Source: Amycolatopsis anabasis (GTDB taxonomy: Bacteria; Actinomycetota; Actinomycetes; Mycobacteriales; Pseudonocardiaceae). Taken from it: a stretch of DNA of 64,000 nt. Positions 26,896-34,079 of this stretch are shown piece after piece (position 1 is the first letter of the stretch; the number at the start of each line of letters is the position of its first letter). A program made the position numbers and the translations under genes. The stretch is from NCBI RefSeq assembly GCF_009765355.1, contig NZ_VTHK01000015.1, positions 1 through 64,000 of the forward strand, read 5' to 3'. Below the pieces are notes generated by a model. That model was given only the letters and a program-made list of their open reading frames with translations. It made no database searches and was not told where the DNA came from.

Positions 26896-28046
26896 TGATT
26901 GACTTCCGGCTCGACGACGAGTACGAAGCGCTCCGCAAGACCGTCCACGATTTCGCGCAGTCCGAGGTGGCCCCGGTCATCGGCGGGTTCTACGAGCGGG
27001 AGGAGTTCCCGTACGAACTCGTCGCGAAGATGGGGCGGATGGGGCTGTTCGGACTGCCGTTCCCCGAGGAGTACGGCGGGATGGGCGGCGACTACTTCGC
27101 GCTGTGCCTGGCGCTGGAGGAACTCGCGCGGGTCGACTCCTCGGTCGCGATCACCCTGGAAGCCGGGGTTTCGCTGGGCGCGATGCCGCTCTACCGGTTC
27201 GGCAGCGAGGAGCAGAAGCGGGAGTGGCTGCCCGCCCTGTGCGCGGGCGAGGCGCTCGGCGCGTTCGGGCTGACCGAGCCCGGCGGTGGCTCCGACGCCG
27301 GGGCGACCCGGACCACGGCGAAGCTCGACGGCGACGAGTGGGTGATCAACGGCAGCAAGTCGTTCATCACCAACTCCGGCACCGACATCACCCGGCTGGT
27401 CACGGTCACCGCGGTGACCGGCGAGCGCGCGGGCGGGCGCAAGGAGATCTCGGCGATCATCGTGCCGTCCGGGACACCGGGCTTTTCGGTGGCGCCCAAG
27501 TACTCCAAGGTGGGCTGGAACGCCTCGGACACGCATGAACTGTCCTTCGCGGACTGCCGCGTGCCCGCGGCGAACCTGGTCGGCGAGCGCGGCCGGGGCT
27601 ACGCCCAGTTCCTGTCCATTCTGGACGAAGGGCGGGTCGCCATCGCCGCGCTGAGCGTCGGGCTCGCGCAGGGCTGTGTGGACGAATGCGTGCGCTACGC
27701 CGGTGAGCGCGAGGCGTTCGGCCACAAGATCGGGGAGTACCAGGCGATCCAGTTCAAGATCGCGGACATGGAGATGCGTGCGCACACCGCCCGGCTGGCC
27801 TACTACGCGGCCGCGGCGAAGATGCTGCGCGGCGAACCGTTCAAGAAGGAGGCCGCGATCGCGAAACTGGTCTCCTCCAACGCGGCGATGGACAACTCCC
27901 GCGACGCGACCCAGATCTTCGGCGGGTACGGCTTCATGAACGAGTTCCCGGTCGGCCGGTTCTACCGCGACGCGAAGATCCTGGAGATCGGCGAGGGCAC
28001 CAGCGAGGTCCAGCGCATGCTCATCGCCCGCGAGCTGGGGTTGTAG
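26895..28046 (+). CDS. Acyl-CoA dehydrogenase (FadE19-like)
   Basis: The 383-residue FAD acyl-CoA dehydrogenase introduces an alpha-beta double bond. Family motifs are FGLTEPGGGSDAGATRTTA, then YKVGWNASDTHELSF-type residues (KVGWNASDTHELSF), QIFGGYGFMNEFPVGR and the end ILEIGEGTSEVQRMLIAREL. The Glu in GEGT occupies the catalytic-base position of medium- and short-chain enzymes. Human isovaleryl-CoA dehydrogenase instead has its base on another helix, so this enzyme may act on 2-methylbutyryl-, isobutyryl- or linear short-chain CoA rather than isovaleryl-CoA. It overlaps the alpha-subunit stop (TGATG) and closes the operon. Confidence 0.94.
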   Translation: MIDFRLDDEYEALRKTVHDFAQSEVAPVIGGFYEREEFPYELVAKMGRMGLFGLPFPEEYGGMGGDYFALCLALEELARVDSSVAITLEAGVSLGAMPLYRFGSEEQKREWLPALCAGEALGAFGLTEPGGGSDAGATRTTAKLDGDEWVINGSKSFITNSGTDITRLVTVTAVTGERAGGRKEISAIIVPSGTPGFSVAPKYSKVGWNASDTHELSFADCRVPAANLVGERGRGYAQFLSILDEGRVAIAALSVGLAQGCVDECVRYAGEREAFGHKIGEYQAIQFKIADMEMRAHTARLAYYAAAAKMLRGEPFKKEAAIAKLVSSNAAMDNSRDATQIFGGYGFMNEFPVGRFYRDAKILEIGEGTSEVQRMLIARELGL

Positions 28047-28101
28047 CCTCCGCGCACTTCTGTGATAGAAATACCGGTATAACCATCCCGGTTGTGCCGG
28101 A

Positions 28102-28611
28102 GTGGAGCACGATCGAACCGCGGGGGCGAAGTCGTCGTTCCTCGGCTACCACCCGCGCTGGGCGCCGCCGCCGTACCCGGCGGTCAGTTTCGTCGTCGGC
28201 GAGGCGGATCCGGCCGATCTGCGGCTCATCGAGACCACCGAACGCGGCCTCGCCGCCGGGATCGAAGCGGCCCGGGCGGGCAACCGGCTCGGCGATGTCG
28301 GGCACGCGATCAGCTTGGTCGGGCGCGGCGCGGGCTACGGCCTGGTCGACGGCCACGGCGGGCACGGCATCGGGCGCGCGATGCACGAGGATCCGCACGT
28401 GCCGAACGAGGCCAGGCCGGGCCGGGGCCTGCGGTTGCGCCCGGGCATGGCGTTCGCCATCGAGCCGATGTTCGTCCTCGGCGGATCGGACGACTACCGG
28501 CATGGCGAGGACGGTTGGACCGTGCACACCGCCGACGGGAGCCGGGCCGCGCACGCCGAACACACGATCGTGATCACCGAGGAAGGTCCCCGTATTCTCA
28601 CCACATTATGA
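28102..28611 (+). pseudogene. Remnant of type I methionine aminopeptidase
   Basis: The reading frame reproduces the C-terminal half of type I methionine aminopeptidase: LVDGHGGHGIGRAMHEDPHVPN, AIEPMFVLGG, DGWTVHTADGS and AHAEHTIVITEEGP. These hold the His and two Glu metal ligands. The N-terminal part is reduced to AGAKSSFLGYH. The stretch that should follow, with the SVNE and HGIP motifs and both Asp metal ligands, is missing and replaced by a short unrelated joint. About 170 residues remain of the usual 255-285. Without the two Asp ligands it cannot be a normal aminopeptidase. It is most likely a decayed second map copy, though a start at ATG 28102 could still give a stable protein. Confidence 0.78.
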
Positions 28612-29120
28612 GTGAGATCGCGATCCGCCCCGGCGGCGAGCAGGACTTCCCCACCCTGATGAAGATGTTCGACGGCGCCGTCGCGTGGCTGGTCGAGCGG
28701 GGTCGCCCGGGGCAGTGGGGCACCGAGCCGTTCAGCGGGAACCCCAAGCGCGAGAAGCGGGTGCACGGCATGGCCACCAGTGGCGGGCTGGCCATCGCCG
28801 AGATCGGCGGCGAACCCGCGGGCGCGACCTGCCTCGTCGAGACGCCGCCCGCGCACATCCCGCCGGTCGCCGAGCGGGAGCTCTACATCGACCTGCTGAT
28901 CACCGCGCGCGAGCACACCGGCCGCGGGGTCGGCGGCGCGCTGATCGAGCACGCTCGCGAGGAGACCCGCCGCCGCGGGATCTCGCTGCTGCGCGTGGAC
29001 TGCTGGGCCGGGGGCGGCGGGGATCTCGTCCGCTACTACGTCGGTCAGGGCTTCACGCCGACCGTCCAGTTCGAGGTCAACGGCTGGATCGGCCAGGTCT
29101 TCGAGCAGCGCGTCCGCTGA
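28608..29120 (+). CDS. GNAT-family N-acetyltransferase
   Basis: The 170-residue GNAT protein carries the acetyl-CoA pyrophosphate loop in REHTGRGVGGALIEHA (motif A, near residue 110), the strand ELYIDLLITA before it, and the C-terminal YYVGQGFTPTVQFEV. It would acetylate an amine; the substrate is unknown. The start is ATG 28608, overlapping the last codon and stop of the methionine aminopeptidase remnant (ATGA), which suggests they once shared a transcript. Confidence 0.88.
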   Translation: MSEIAIRPGGEQDFPTLMKMFDGAVAWLVERGRPGQWGTEPFSGNPKREKRVHGMATSGGLAIAEIGGEPAGATCLVETPPAHIPPVAERELYIDLLITAREHTGRGVGGALIEHAREETRRRGISLLRVDCWAGGGGDLVRYYVGQGFTPTVQFEVNGWIGQVFEQRVR

Positions 29121-29225
29121 CCGGGCTGGCGCGGGGGCCCGTTTCGGGGGACCATGAGCGCACCCGTTGGCGACGTGCCAACAGGGTGCGGTTTCGGGTC
29201 AGCGCCGACGGAAGGAGCCAGCGTC

Positions 29226-30092
29226 ATGGGGCGAGTGCGTTCGCTGCGGGGCAAGGTGGTCGTGGTGACCGGGGGTGCGCAGGGGATCGGGGCGAAGACC
29301 GCGCAGGCGCTGGTCGGGCACGGGGCCCGGGTGGCGATCGGCGACCTCGACCAGGTCCGGGCGGACAAGACCGCGGGCGAGCTGGGCGTGGACACCGTGG
29401 CGCTGCCGCTCGACGTCACCGACACCCAGGGGTTCACCGAGTTCCTGGACGAGGTCGAACGGCGCCTCGGGCCGATCGACGTGCTGATCAACAACGCCGG
29501 GATCATGCCGCTCGCGCCGCTGGACGAGGAGGACGACGCGTCCACCCGCCGCCAGCTCGCGATCAACCTGCACGCGGTCATCCACGGCACGCGCGAGGCG
29601 GTCCGGCGGATGCGGCCGCGGGGAACCGGGCACATCGTCAACGTGGCGTCCATGGCCGGCAAGGCGGGTTTTCCGGGCGGGGCGACCTACTGCGCGACCA
29701 AGCACGGCGTGGTCGGGCTGTCCGAGGCGGTGCACCTGGAACTGCACGGCACCGGCGTCGAGGTGTCCTGCGTCATGCCCGCGATCGTGCGGACCGAACT
29801 CGCCAGCGGGCTGGGCGAGGCGAAAATGATCAAATCGGTGCTGCCGGAGGAGGTGGCGAACGCGATCGTCGGCGCGCTCCTGCGCCCGCGTTTCGACGTC
29901 TATGTTCCCAAATCGTTGGACGCCATGGGCAGGATCACACGGCTGCTGCCGCGCCGGGTCGGCGAATGGATCGTGCGTTCCCTGGGTGGAGACCAGATTC
30001 TGGCTTCAGCGGCCCATTCTTCCGCACGCGCGGACTACGAGGCCCGGGCCGCCCACAGCGCACCTACGGTAGAGGGCGAGCGGGATTCGTAG
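29226..30092 (+). CDS. Short-chain dehydrogenase/reductase
   Basis: The 288-residue classical SDR has the Rossmann motif VVVVTGGAQGIGAKTAQALV, the structural NNAG, the catalytic Ser in NVASMAGKAG, and the YCATKHG motif with Tyr and Lys. The C terminus is longer than usual (about 40 extra residues) and includes VGEWIVRSLGG, as seen in lipid-modifying mycobacterial SDRs. I chose ATG 29226 because GAAGGAG lies 9 bp before it; an upstream frame extension has no ribosome binding site. It probably oxidises or reduces a hydroxy/keto group on a lipid or steroid-like substrate. Confidence 0.9.
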   Translation: MGRVRSLRGKVVVVTGGAQGIGAKTAQALVGHGARVAIGDLDQVRADKTAGELGVDTVALPLDVTDTQGFTEFLDEVERRLGPIDVLINNAGIMPLAPLDEEDDASTRRQLAINLHAVIHGTREAVRRMRPRGTGHIVNVASMAGKAGFPGGATYCATKHGVVGLSEAVHLELHGTGVEVSCVMPAIVRTELASGLGEAKMIKSVLPEEVANAIVGALLRPRFDVYVPKSLDAMGRITRLLPRRVGEWIVRSLGGDQILASAAHSSARADYEARAAHSAPTVEGERDS

Positions 30093-30230
30093 CCCTGATG
30101 GCGTAATCCACGCCGCCGGACCGTCCGAAGTGGACTTGCTTGCCGGGCGCTTGCTGGAGTCGCTTGTTGAGTCGGGGGTCGTCGCCGGGCAAGATGCCAT
30201 TACCGGATTTTTGTCACCTGGAGGCGAGAA

Positions 30231-31289
30231 ATGGCATCACCCCCCGCTCGGCTGGCCGCCGCGGCATCGAACGTGGTCGGAAAGCTGCGCGGGGGCGTGG
30301 CCGATCTGCGGCCGGTGCCGCGGGTGCTCATCGACCAGGGACCCAACCGGTCGGTATACCGGCTCACCGCGCCGGACGGCGGGGCGTCCGGGCCGCCGAT
30401 CCTGCTTGTGCCGCCGCTGGCCGCGCCCGCGTTGTGCTTCGACCTGCGCCGCGGCTGCAGCCTCGCCGAGCACCTGGTGGACGGCGGGCGGCGGACGTAC
30501 CTGGTCGACTACGGCAACGTGGCGTTCTCGGACCGGCGGCTGGGCGTCGAGCACTGGATCGACGAGGTGCTGCCGCGGGCGATCCGCAAGGTCAGCGAGG
30601 ACGCCGGCGGGCAGGGCGTGCACCTGGTGGCCTGGTGCCTCGGCGGGATCTTCTCCCTGCTGACCACCGCCGACCAGCCGGAACTGCCGATCGAATCGAT
30701 CGCGACGATCGCCGCGCCGTTCGACTTCACCGCGATCCCCCTGGTCGCCCCGTTCCGGCCGCTGATCGACCTCACCGGCGGGCACGTGCTGACCCCGTTC
30801 TACCGGCTGCTCGGCGGGGCACCGTCCTATTTGGTCAGCCGGGCGTTCCGGGTGACCGGGATCAACAAGGAGATCACCAAACCGCTCGCGATCCTGAAAA
30901 ACCTGGACGACCGAGACTACCTCGCCCAGATCGAGGCGGTCGACCACTTCATGGACAACATGATCGCCTACCCGGGGCGGACGTTCGGGCAGCTCTACCA
31001 CCGGTTCTTCCGCGCGAACGACCTGGCCGAGGGCACCGTGGACCTGAACGGGCGGATCATCTCGCTGGCCGGGGTGAAGGTGCCGACCCTGGTCATCGCG
31101 GGCGAGAACGACACGATCGCCCCGCGCCCCGCCGTCGAACGCCTGGTCGGCCTGCTGGACAACGCCCCCTCGGTGGCCTTCAAGACCGCCCCCGGCGGGC
31201 ACCTCGGCGTCCTCACCGGCCGCAAGGCCCGCCACACGACGTGGAAGTACGTCGACGACTTCCTGGCCGAACAGATCGCCGCCGGCTGA
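30231..31289 (+). CDS. PHA-synthase-like alpha/beta hydrolase
   Basis: The 352-residue alpha/beta hydrolase belongs to the PhaC/polyhydroxyalkanoate synthase superfamily. The lipase-like box is HLVAWCLGG, with Cys as nucleophile, as in PHA synthases. The acid is in VIAGENDTIAPR and the base His in PGGHLGVLTG. It matches the class III PhaC length, but no phaE or phasin gene is nearby. It could be a PHA synthase-like acyltransferase or a thioesterase. The ATG at 30231 follows GGAGGCGA. Confidence 0.85.
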   Translation: MASPPARLAAAASNVVGKLRGGVADLRPVPRVLIDQGPNRSVYRLTAPDGGASGPPILLVPPLAAPALCFDLRRGCSLAEHLVDGGRRTYLVDYGNVAFSDRRLGVEHWIDEVLPRAIRKVSEDAGGQGVHLVAWCLGGIFSLLTTADQPELPIESIATIAAPFDFTAIPLVAPFRPLIDLTGGHVLTPFYRLLGGAPSYLVSRAFRVTGINKEITKPLAILKNLDDRDYLAQIEAVDHFMDNMIAYPGRTFGQLYHRFFRANDLAEGTVDLNGRIISLAGVKVPTLVIAGENDTIAPRPAVERLVGLLDNAPSVAFKTAPGGHLGVLTGRKARHTTWKYVDDFLAEQIAAG

Positions 31290-31309
31290 CCCCGAGCGCC
31301 CGGCTGCCG

Positions 31310-31479
31310 CGTGCCCGAACGCGATACTCGCGTGCCCGAGTGTGTAGTTCGCGTGCCTGAGTGTGTAGTTCGGGTGCCTGAGCGTGTAGTTCGCGTGCCC
31401 GAATGTGGAGTTCGCCTACCGGAACGGGGAACTCGGTGGACCGGAACGGGCAACTCGCACGACCGGAACGCGGGACTCG
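31310..31479. repeat. 21-bp tandem repeat array, copy 2 (eight units, reverse orientation)
   Basis: Units start at 31310, 31331, 31352, 31373, 31394 and 31415 (21 bp each), then 31436 and 31458 (22 bp each). Units 2-4 are nearly identical (CGTGCCCGAGTGTGTAGTTC type). On the reverse strand they read like the units at 59835-59939. Confidence 0.88.
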
Positions 31480-31521
31480 CGGACGCGCAGCCCCCACCTC
31501 CACGCCGTCACCGGCGGCAGG

Positions 31522-31596
31522 AAGGGAGCTTTACTACGGTTCAACCGCAGCGAGGGAGATTTACTACGGTTCAACTGGAGTAAAGGTCCCTTGCTC
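31522..31596. repeat. Duplicated TTTACTAC segment and hairpin (family B, copy 2)
   Basis: The motif TTTACTACGGTTCAAC occurs twice, about 30 bp apart, each preceded by a GGGAG or GGGAGA element. The right arm AGTAAAGGTCCCTTGCTC (31579-31596) pairs with 31548-31565 apart from a few mismatches. It is related to the perfect hairpin at 11490-11538 and may terminate transcription from the hydrolase gene. Confidence 0.7.
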
Positions 31597-31614
31597 CCGC
31601 CGTGGTGGTGGCGT

Positions 31615-31631
31615 ATGCATGAGTGATGCAT
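31615..31631. promoter_or_regulatory. Paired ATGCAT sites overlapping the MarR start
   Basis: ATGCAT occurs at 31615-31620 and 31626-31631, 11 bp apart start to start, giving an overall palindrome. The second copy contains the probable start codon. This fits an autorepressor site on a short-leader or leaderless transcript, but that is inference. Confidence 0.4.
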
Positions 31632-32150
31632 GATGAGCGGGTGGGGAACGTGCTGGGGGCGGCGGCGTTGGCGGTGAGTGATCTTCTGCTCGCCGGGGTG
31701 ACCGGGGCGAGCGGGATCAGTGCGAGCGGGGCGGCCGCGCTGATCGTGTTGCGGGCGTCGCCGGGGCTCAGCGTCACCGAACTCGGGCGGCGGATCGGGT
31801 TGAGCCAGCCCGCCGCGGCGCGGATGGTGGATTCGCTCGAGGCGCGTGACCTGGTCGAACGGCAACGCGGAGCCGGTAAGGAGGTCGCCGTGCGCGCCAC
31901 CGAGGGCGGCCTGAACACCGCATACCGGATCCTGTCCGCGCGCGGCGGCCGCCTCGCCGGGCTGGTCGCGAAGCTGGACGAGTCCGAGCGGGAAACCCTG
32001 GACCGCCTGCTCGGCAAACTCCTCACCGGCGCCTACGAGGAGGTCCGGAGCTCGGAACGGCTCTGCCGCCTGTGCGACCGGGCGGCCTGCGTCGCCGATG
32101 GCTGGGATTGCCCGGTCGGCGCGGCCGAACGCGCCCAGCTCGCGGGTTAG
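31626..32150 (+). CDS. MarR-family regulator with C-terminal cysteine cluster
   Basis: A winged-helix MarR protein of about 174 residues, with recognition helix VTELGRRIGLSQPAAARMVD and a wing around RGAGKEVAVRATEGG. After the dimerisation helices it ends in LCRLCDRAACVADGWDCPVG, a C-x2-C-x4-C-x6-C arrangement suited to binding a metal or sensing redox. Start candidates are GTG 31623 and ATG 31626; both lie in the paired ATGCAT element. Neighbours are a PhaC-like hydrolase upstream and a MASE1 protein downstream on the other strand, neither an obvious target. Confidence 0.88.
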   Translation: MHDERVGNVLGAAALAVSDLLLAGVTGASGISASGAAALIVLRASPGLSVTELGRRIGLSQPAAARMVDSLEARDLVERQRGAGKEVAVRATEGGLNTAYRILSARGGRLAGLVAKLDESERETLDRLLGKLLTGAYEEVRSSERLCRLCDRAACVADGWDCPVGAAERAQLAG

Positions 32151-33151
32151 CCCGCTCGGCTCCGGTTCCGGTGCGCGCCGATCACCAGGCCGTCCAGCGC
32201 CCAGCCCGGCGCGAGCTGGCTCACCAGCCCCGACAGTTCGTCGCAGGCGCGTTCGACCTCGAGCCGGGCCTGGTTCCGTTCGCTCATGACCGCGGCGAGC
32301 AGCAACGCGGTCAGCGCGACCGAGCCGTTGAACGCCTGCAGCGTGATCATCTTCGTGGTGAGCCCGAGGTCGGCGAACGGCCCGGTCCCGTGCGCGGCGG
32401 CGAGGATCGTCACGGTCGACGCGACCAGCGCGCAGGGCAGCGCGCCAATGTGCTGGAACCGCAGGGCGGCCCAGATCAGGAACGGGAACACCAGGAAACT
32501 CAGGTCGACCGGCCCGGTCGTGGCGATCAGCGCGACCGCGAAGGTGCCCGCGATCAACGCCGCCCCTTCACTCCAGCGCATCGCACGCGCGCCCCTCGGC
32601 CAGCGGGTCGACCGGGCGACGAGCAGCAGCGGCGCCACGGTGAGCACGCCCATCGCGTCGCCGGTCCACCACACCGACCAGACCGACATGAAATGCCCCG
32701 CCGGAATTCCACCGGAGAGCACGAGCACCCCGGTGCCGATCGCCGCGCTGATCAGCATTCCACCGAACGCACCCAGGAAGACGAGTGCGAGCGCGTCCCG
32801 CAACCGATCGAGTTCGGGCCGAAATTTCACCCGTTTGAGTAACAGATAAGCGCAAACCGGCGCGAGTGTATTGCCCACCGAAATCCCGGCGGAGGCGAGC
32901 GCCGACGATCCGGCGGCCAAGTTGACCAGAAATGCCGCGACCGCGATCCCCGGCCACACCCGGATGCCGAGCAACACCAGGCAGGCCAGCGCGATCCCGG
33001 TCGGCGGCCACAGCGGCGTCACCTGCCCGCGCACCAGCGCGAGCTGAAGTCCCAGCTCAGCGGCGACGAAATAGGCGCCACCGACGACCAGCATCCACAT
33101 CCCGGTGACCGCCTGGGCCGGCGGCTTCCGGTTGCGCACCACAGCGATCAT
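32147..33151 (-). CDS. MASE1-domain integral membrane protein without output domain
   Basis: The 334-residue protein consists almost entirely of a MASE1 sensory domain: about eight membrane helices, with the motif TPLWPPTGIALACLVLLG and the SVWWTGDAMGVLTVAPLLL segment that are typical of it. MASE1 is normally the input of histidine kinases or diguanylate cyclases. Here only about 45 residues follow the last helix, with a short possible coiled coil (SERNQARLEVERACDELSG). No GGDEF, EAL, PAS or kinase domain is present. ATG 33151 was chosen over an upstream extension because the family similarity starts here. It may act through a separate partner. Confidence 0.87.
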   Translation of the reverse strand: MIAVVRNRKPPAQAVTGMWMLVVGGAYFVAAELGLQLALVRGQVTPLWPPTGIALACLVLLGIRVWPGIAVAAFLVNLAAGSSALASAGISVGNTLAPVCAYLLLKRVKFRPELDRLRDALALVFLGAFGGMLISAAIGTGVLVLSGGIPAGHFMSVWSVWWTGDAMGVLTVAPLLLVARSTRWPRGARAMRWSEGAALIAGTFAVALIATTGPVDLSFLVFPFLIWAALRFQHIGALPCALVASTVTILAAAHGTGPFADLGLTTKMITLQAFNGSVALTALLLAAVMSERNQARLEVERACDELSGLVSQLAPGWALDGLVIGAHRNRSRAG

Positions 33152-33312
33152 GAGCCTCACTTCTTCGCGCGGGGATGGCCGGTCGGAGCAACGGATGCCA
33201 CCAATTGTGCAGCAAAATCGCTCCATGAACCTGGTCAATTGCAACCGTGGAACGGTGTTGGCCGGTTTGATATTTTCAAATGCCGTGAATGGATTATTCG
33301 GAACGTGGAACA

Positions 33313-34035
33313 CTACGGCCGATCGGTTGGCAGCTGCTGATCTTGGTCGAGCAGGTCGCTCGGCGATACGACTCGCCAGATTCCCGACCTTTCCGTTGCA
33401 TTGGGGCCGCTGGTCGCCGCCTTCTGCCAAGCCCGTTGCACGGCCGCGAACAACCCGTCGATCTGTCCGGCCGCACGCGCTCCGGTGGATCGGCTCTTCT
33501 GCCAGTTCACATCGCGCCATCCTCCCTCGGTGGTCCGCCGCGATGCGTTCACGAGTGGACGGAGCCAGGCCTGCAACCGGTACTCCAGCGCCAACCCGGC
33601 CGCGTTCGGATCGATGGTCGATGGCAGGTGAGCCGCCTCTGGCAGTCGCGGCCAGGCAACGACCACGACCCGATGCCAGATTTCGGGCGGAAAGGTGTTT
33701 GCGAGGTGATGGCTTTCGCCAACGGGCAGGTCCCGCAATCGGCGTTCGGCATTGGCGGTCTGACCGACGTACAGCAGTCCCCAGCGAAGCCAGACACCGT
33801 ATACGACCTGACCGGTCATGTTCGGCCCGTCATGGCCGACCACCAGAGAACGTCCGAGTTGGTGCGCGAATTCGTAGCGCCGCTCACGCCACGCGCGCGA
33901 AGCCGCCTCGGAGGAGGTGATCCGTTGGAGAGTCCGCCGCCATTCGTCGAAGTCGGTGATCGTCTTTACCCCATCTGCAGACCGATGTGGACCGAGCCTA
34001 TTCGACAGGTGACAGCAGTCAACAAGCCCGGCCAC
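33313..34035 (-). CDS. GIY-YIG nuclease family protein
   Basis: A protein of about 240 residues or fewer with a recognisable GIY-YIG core in the middle: VVYGVWLRWGLLYVGQTANA followed by ERRLRDL (catalytic Arg), and ALEYRLQAWLRP with the metal-binding Glu further on. The flanks are Arg/Trp-rich and not recognised. The start is uncertain: GTG 34035 lies in the terminator of the preceding gene, and coding-like sequence clearly covers TDFDEWRRTLQRI onward (about 33965). Such stand-alone proteins cut or bind DNA; a mobile-element or repair role cannot be decided here. Codon use is less GC-biased than that of its neighbours. Confidence 0.75.
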   Translation of the reverse strand: MAGLVDCCHLSNRLGPHRSADGVKTITDFDEWRRTLQRITSSEAASRAWRERRYEFAHQLGRSLVVGHDGPNMTGQVVYGVWLRWGLLYVGQTANAERRLRDLPVGESHHLANTFPPEIWHRVVVVAWPRLPEAAHLPSTIDPNAAGLALEYRLQAWLRPLVNASRRTTEGGWRDVNWQKSRSTGARAAGQIDGLFAAVQRAWQKAATSGPNATERSGIWRVVSPSDLLDQDQQLPTDRP

Positions 34036-34066
34036 ACCGCCCGGAGGGGCGATGACGGCCGGGCTT
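34024..34066. terminator. Terminator hairpin after the fadE23-like gene
   Basis: AAGCCCGGCC (34024-34033) pairs perfectly with GGCCGGGCTT (34057-34066) around a 23-nt loop. It starts 13 bp after the acyl-CoA dehydrogenase stop on the minus strand. Confidence 0.7.
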
Positions 34067-34079
34067 GGCGCGACGCGGG

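Larger units (their letters stand above)
31290..31622. other. Repeat-filled intergenic region
   Basis: No coding potential was found in this 333-bp gap. It holds the 21-bp array copy 2 (31310-31479), then a duplicated TTTACTACGGTTCAAC segment with a family B hairpin (31522-31596), and then the promoter of the MarR gene. Confidence 0.75.
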
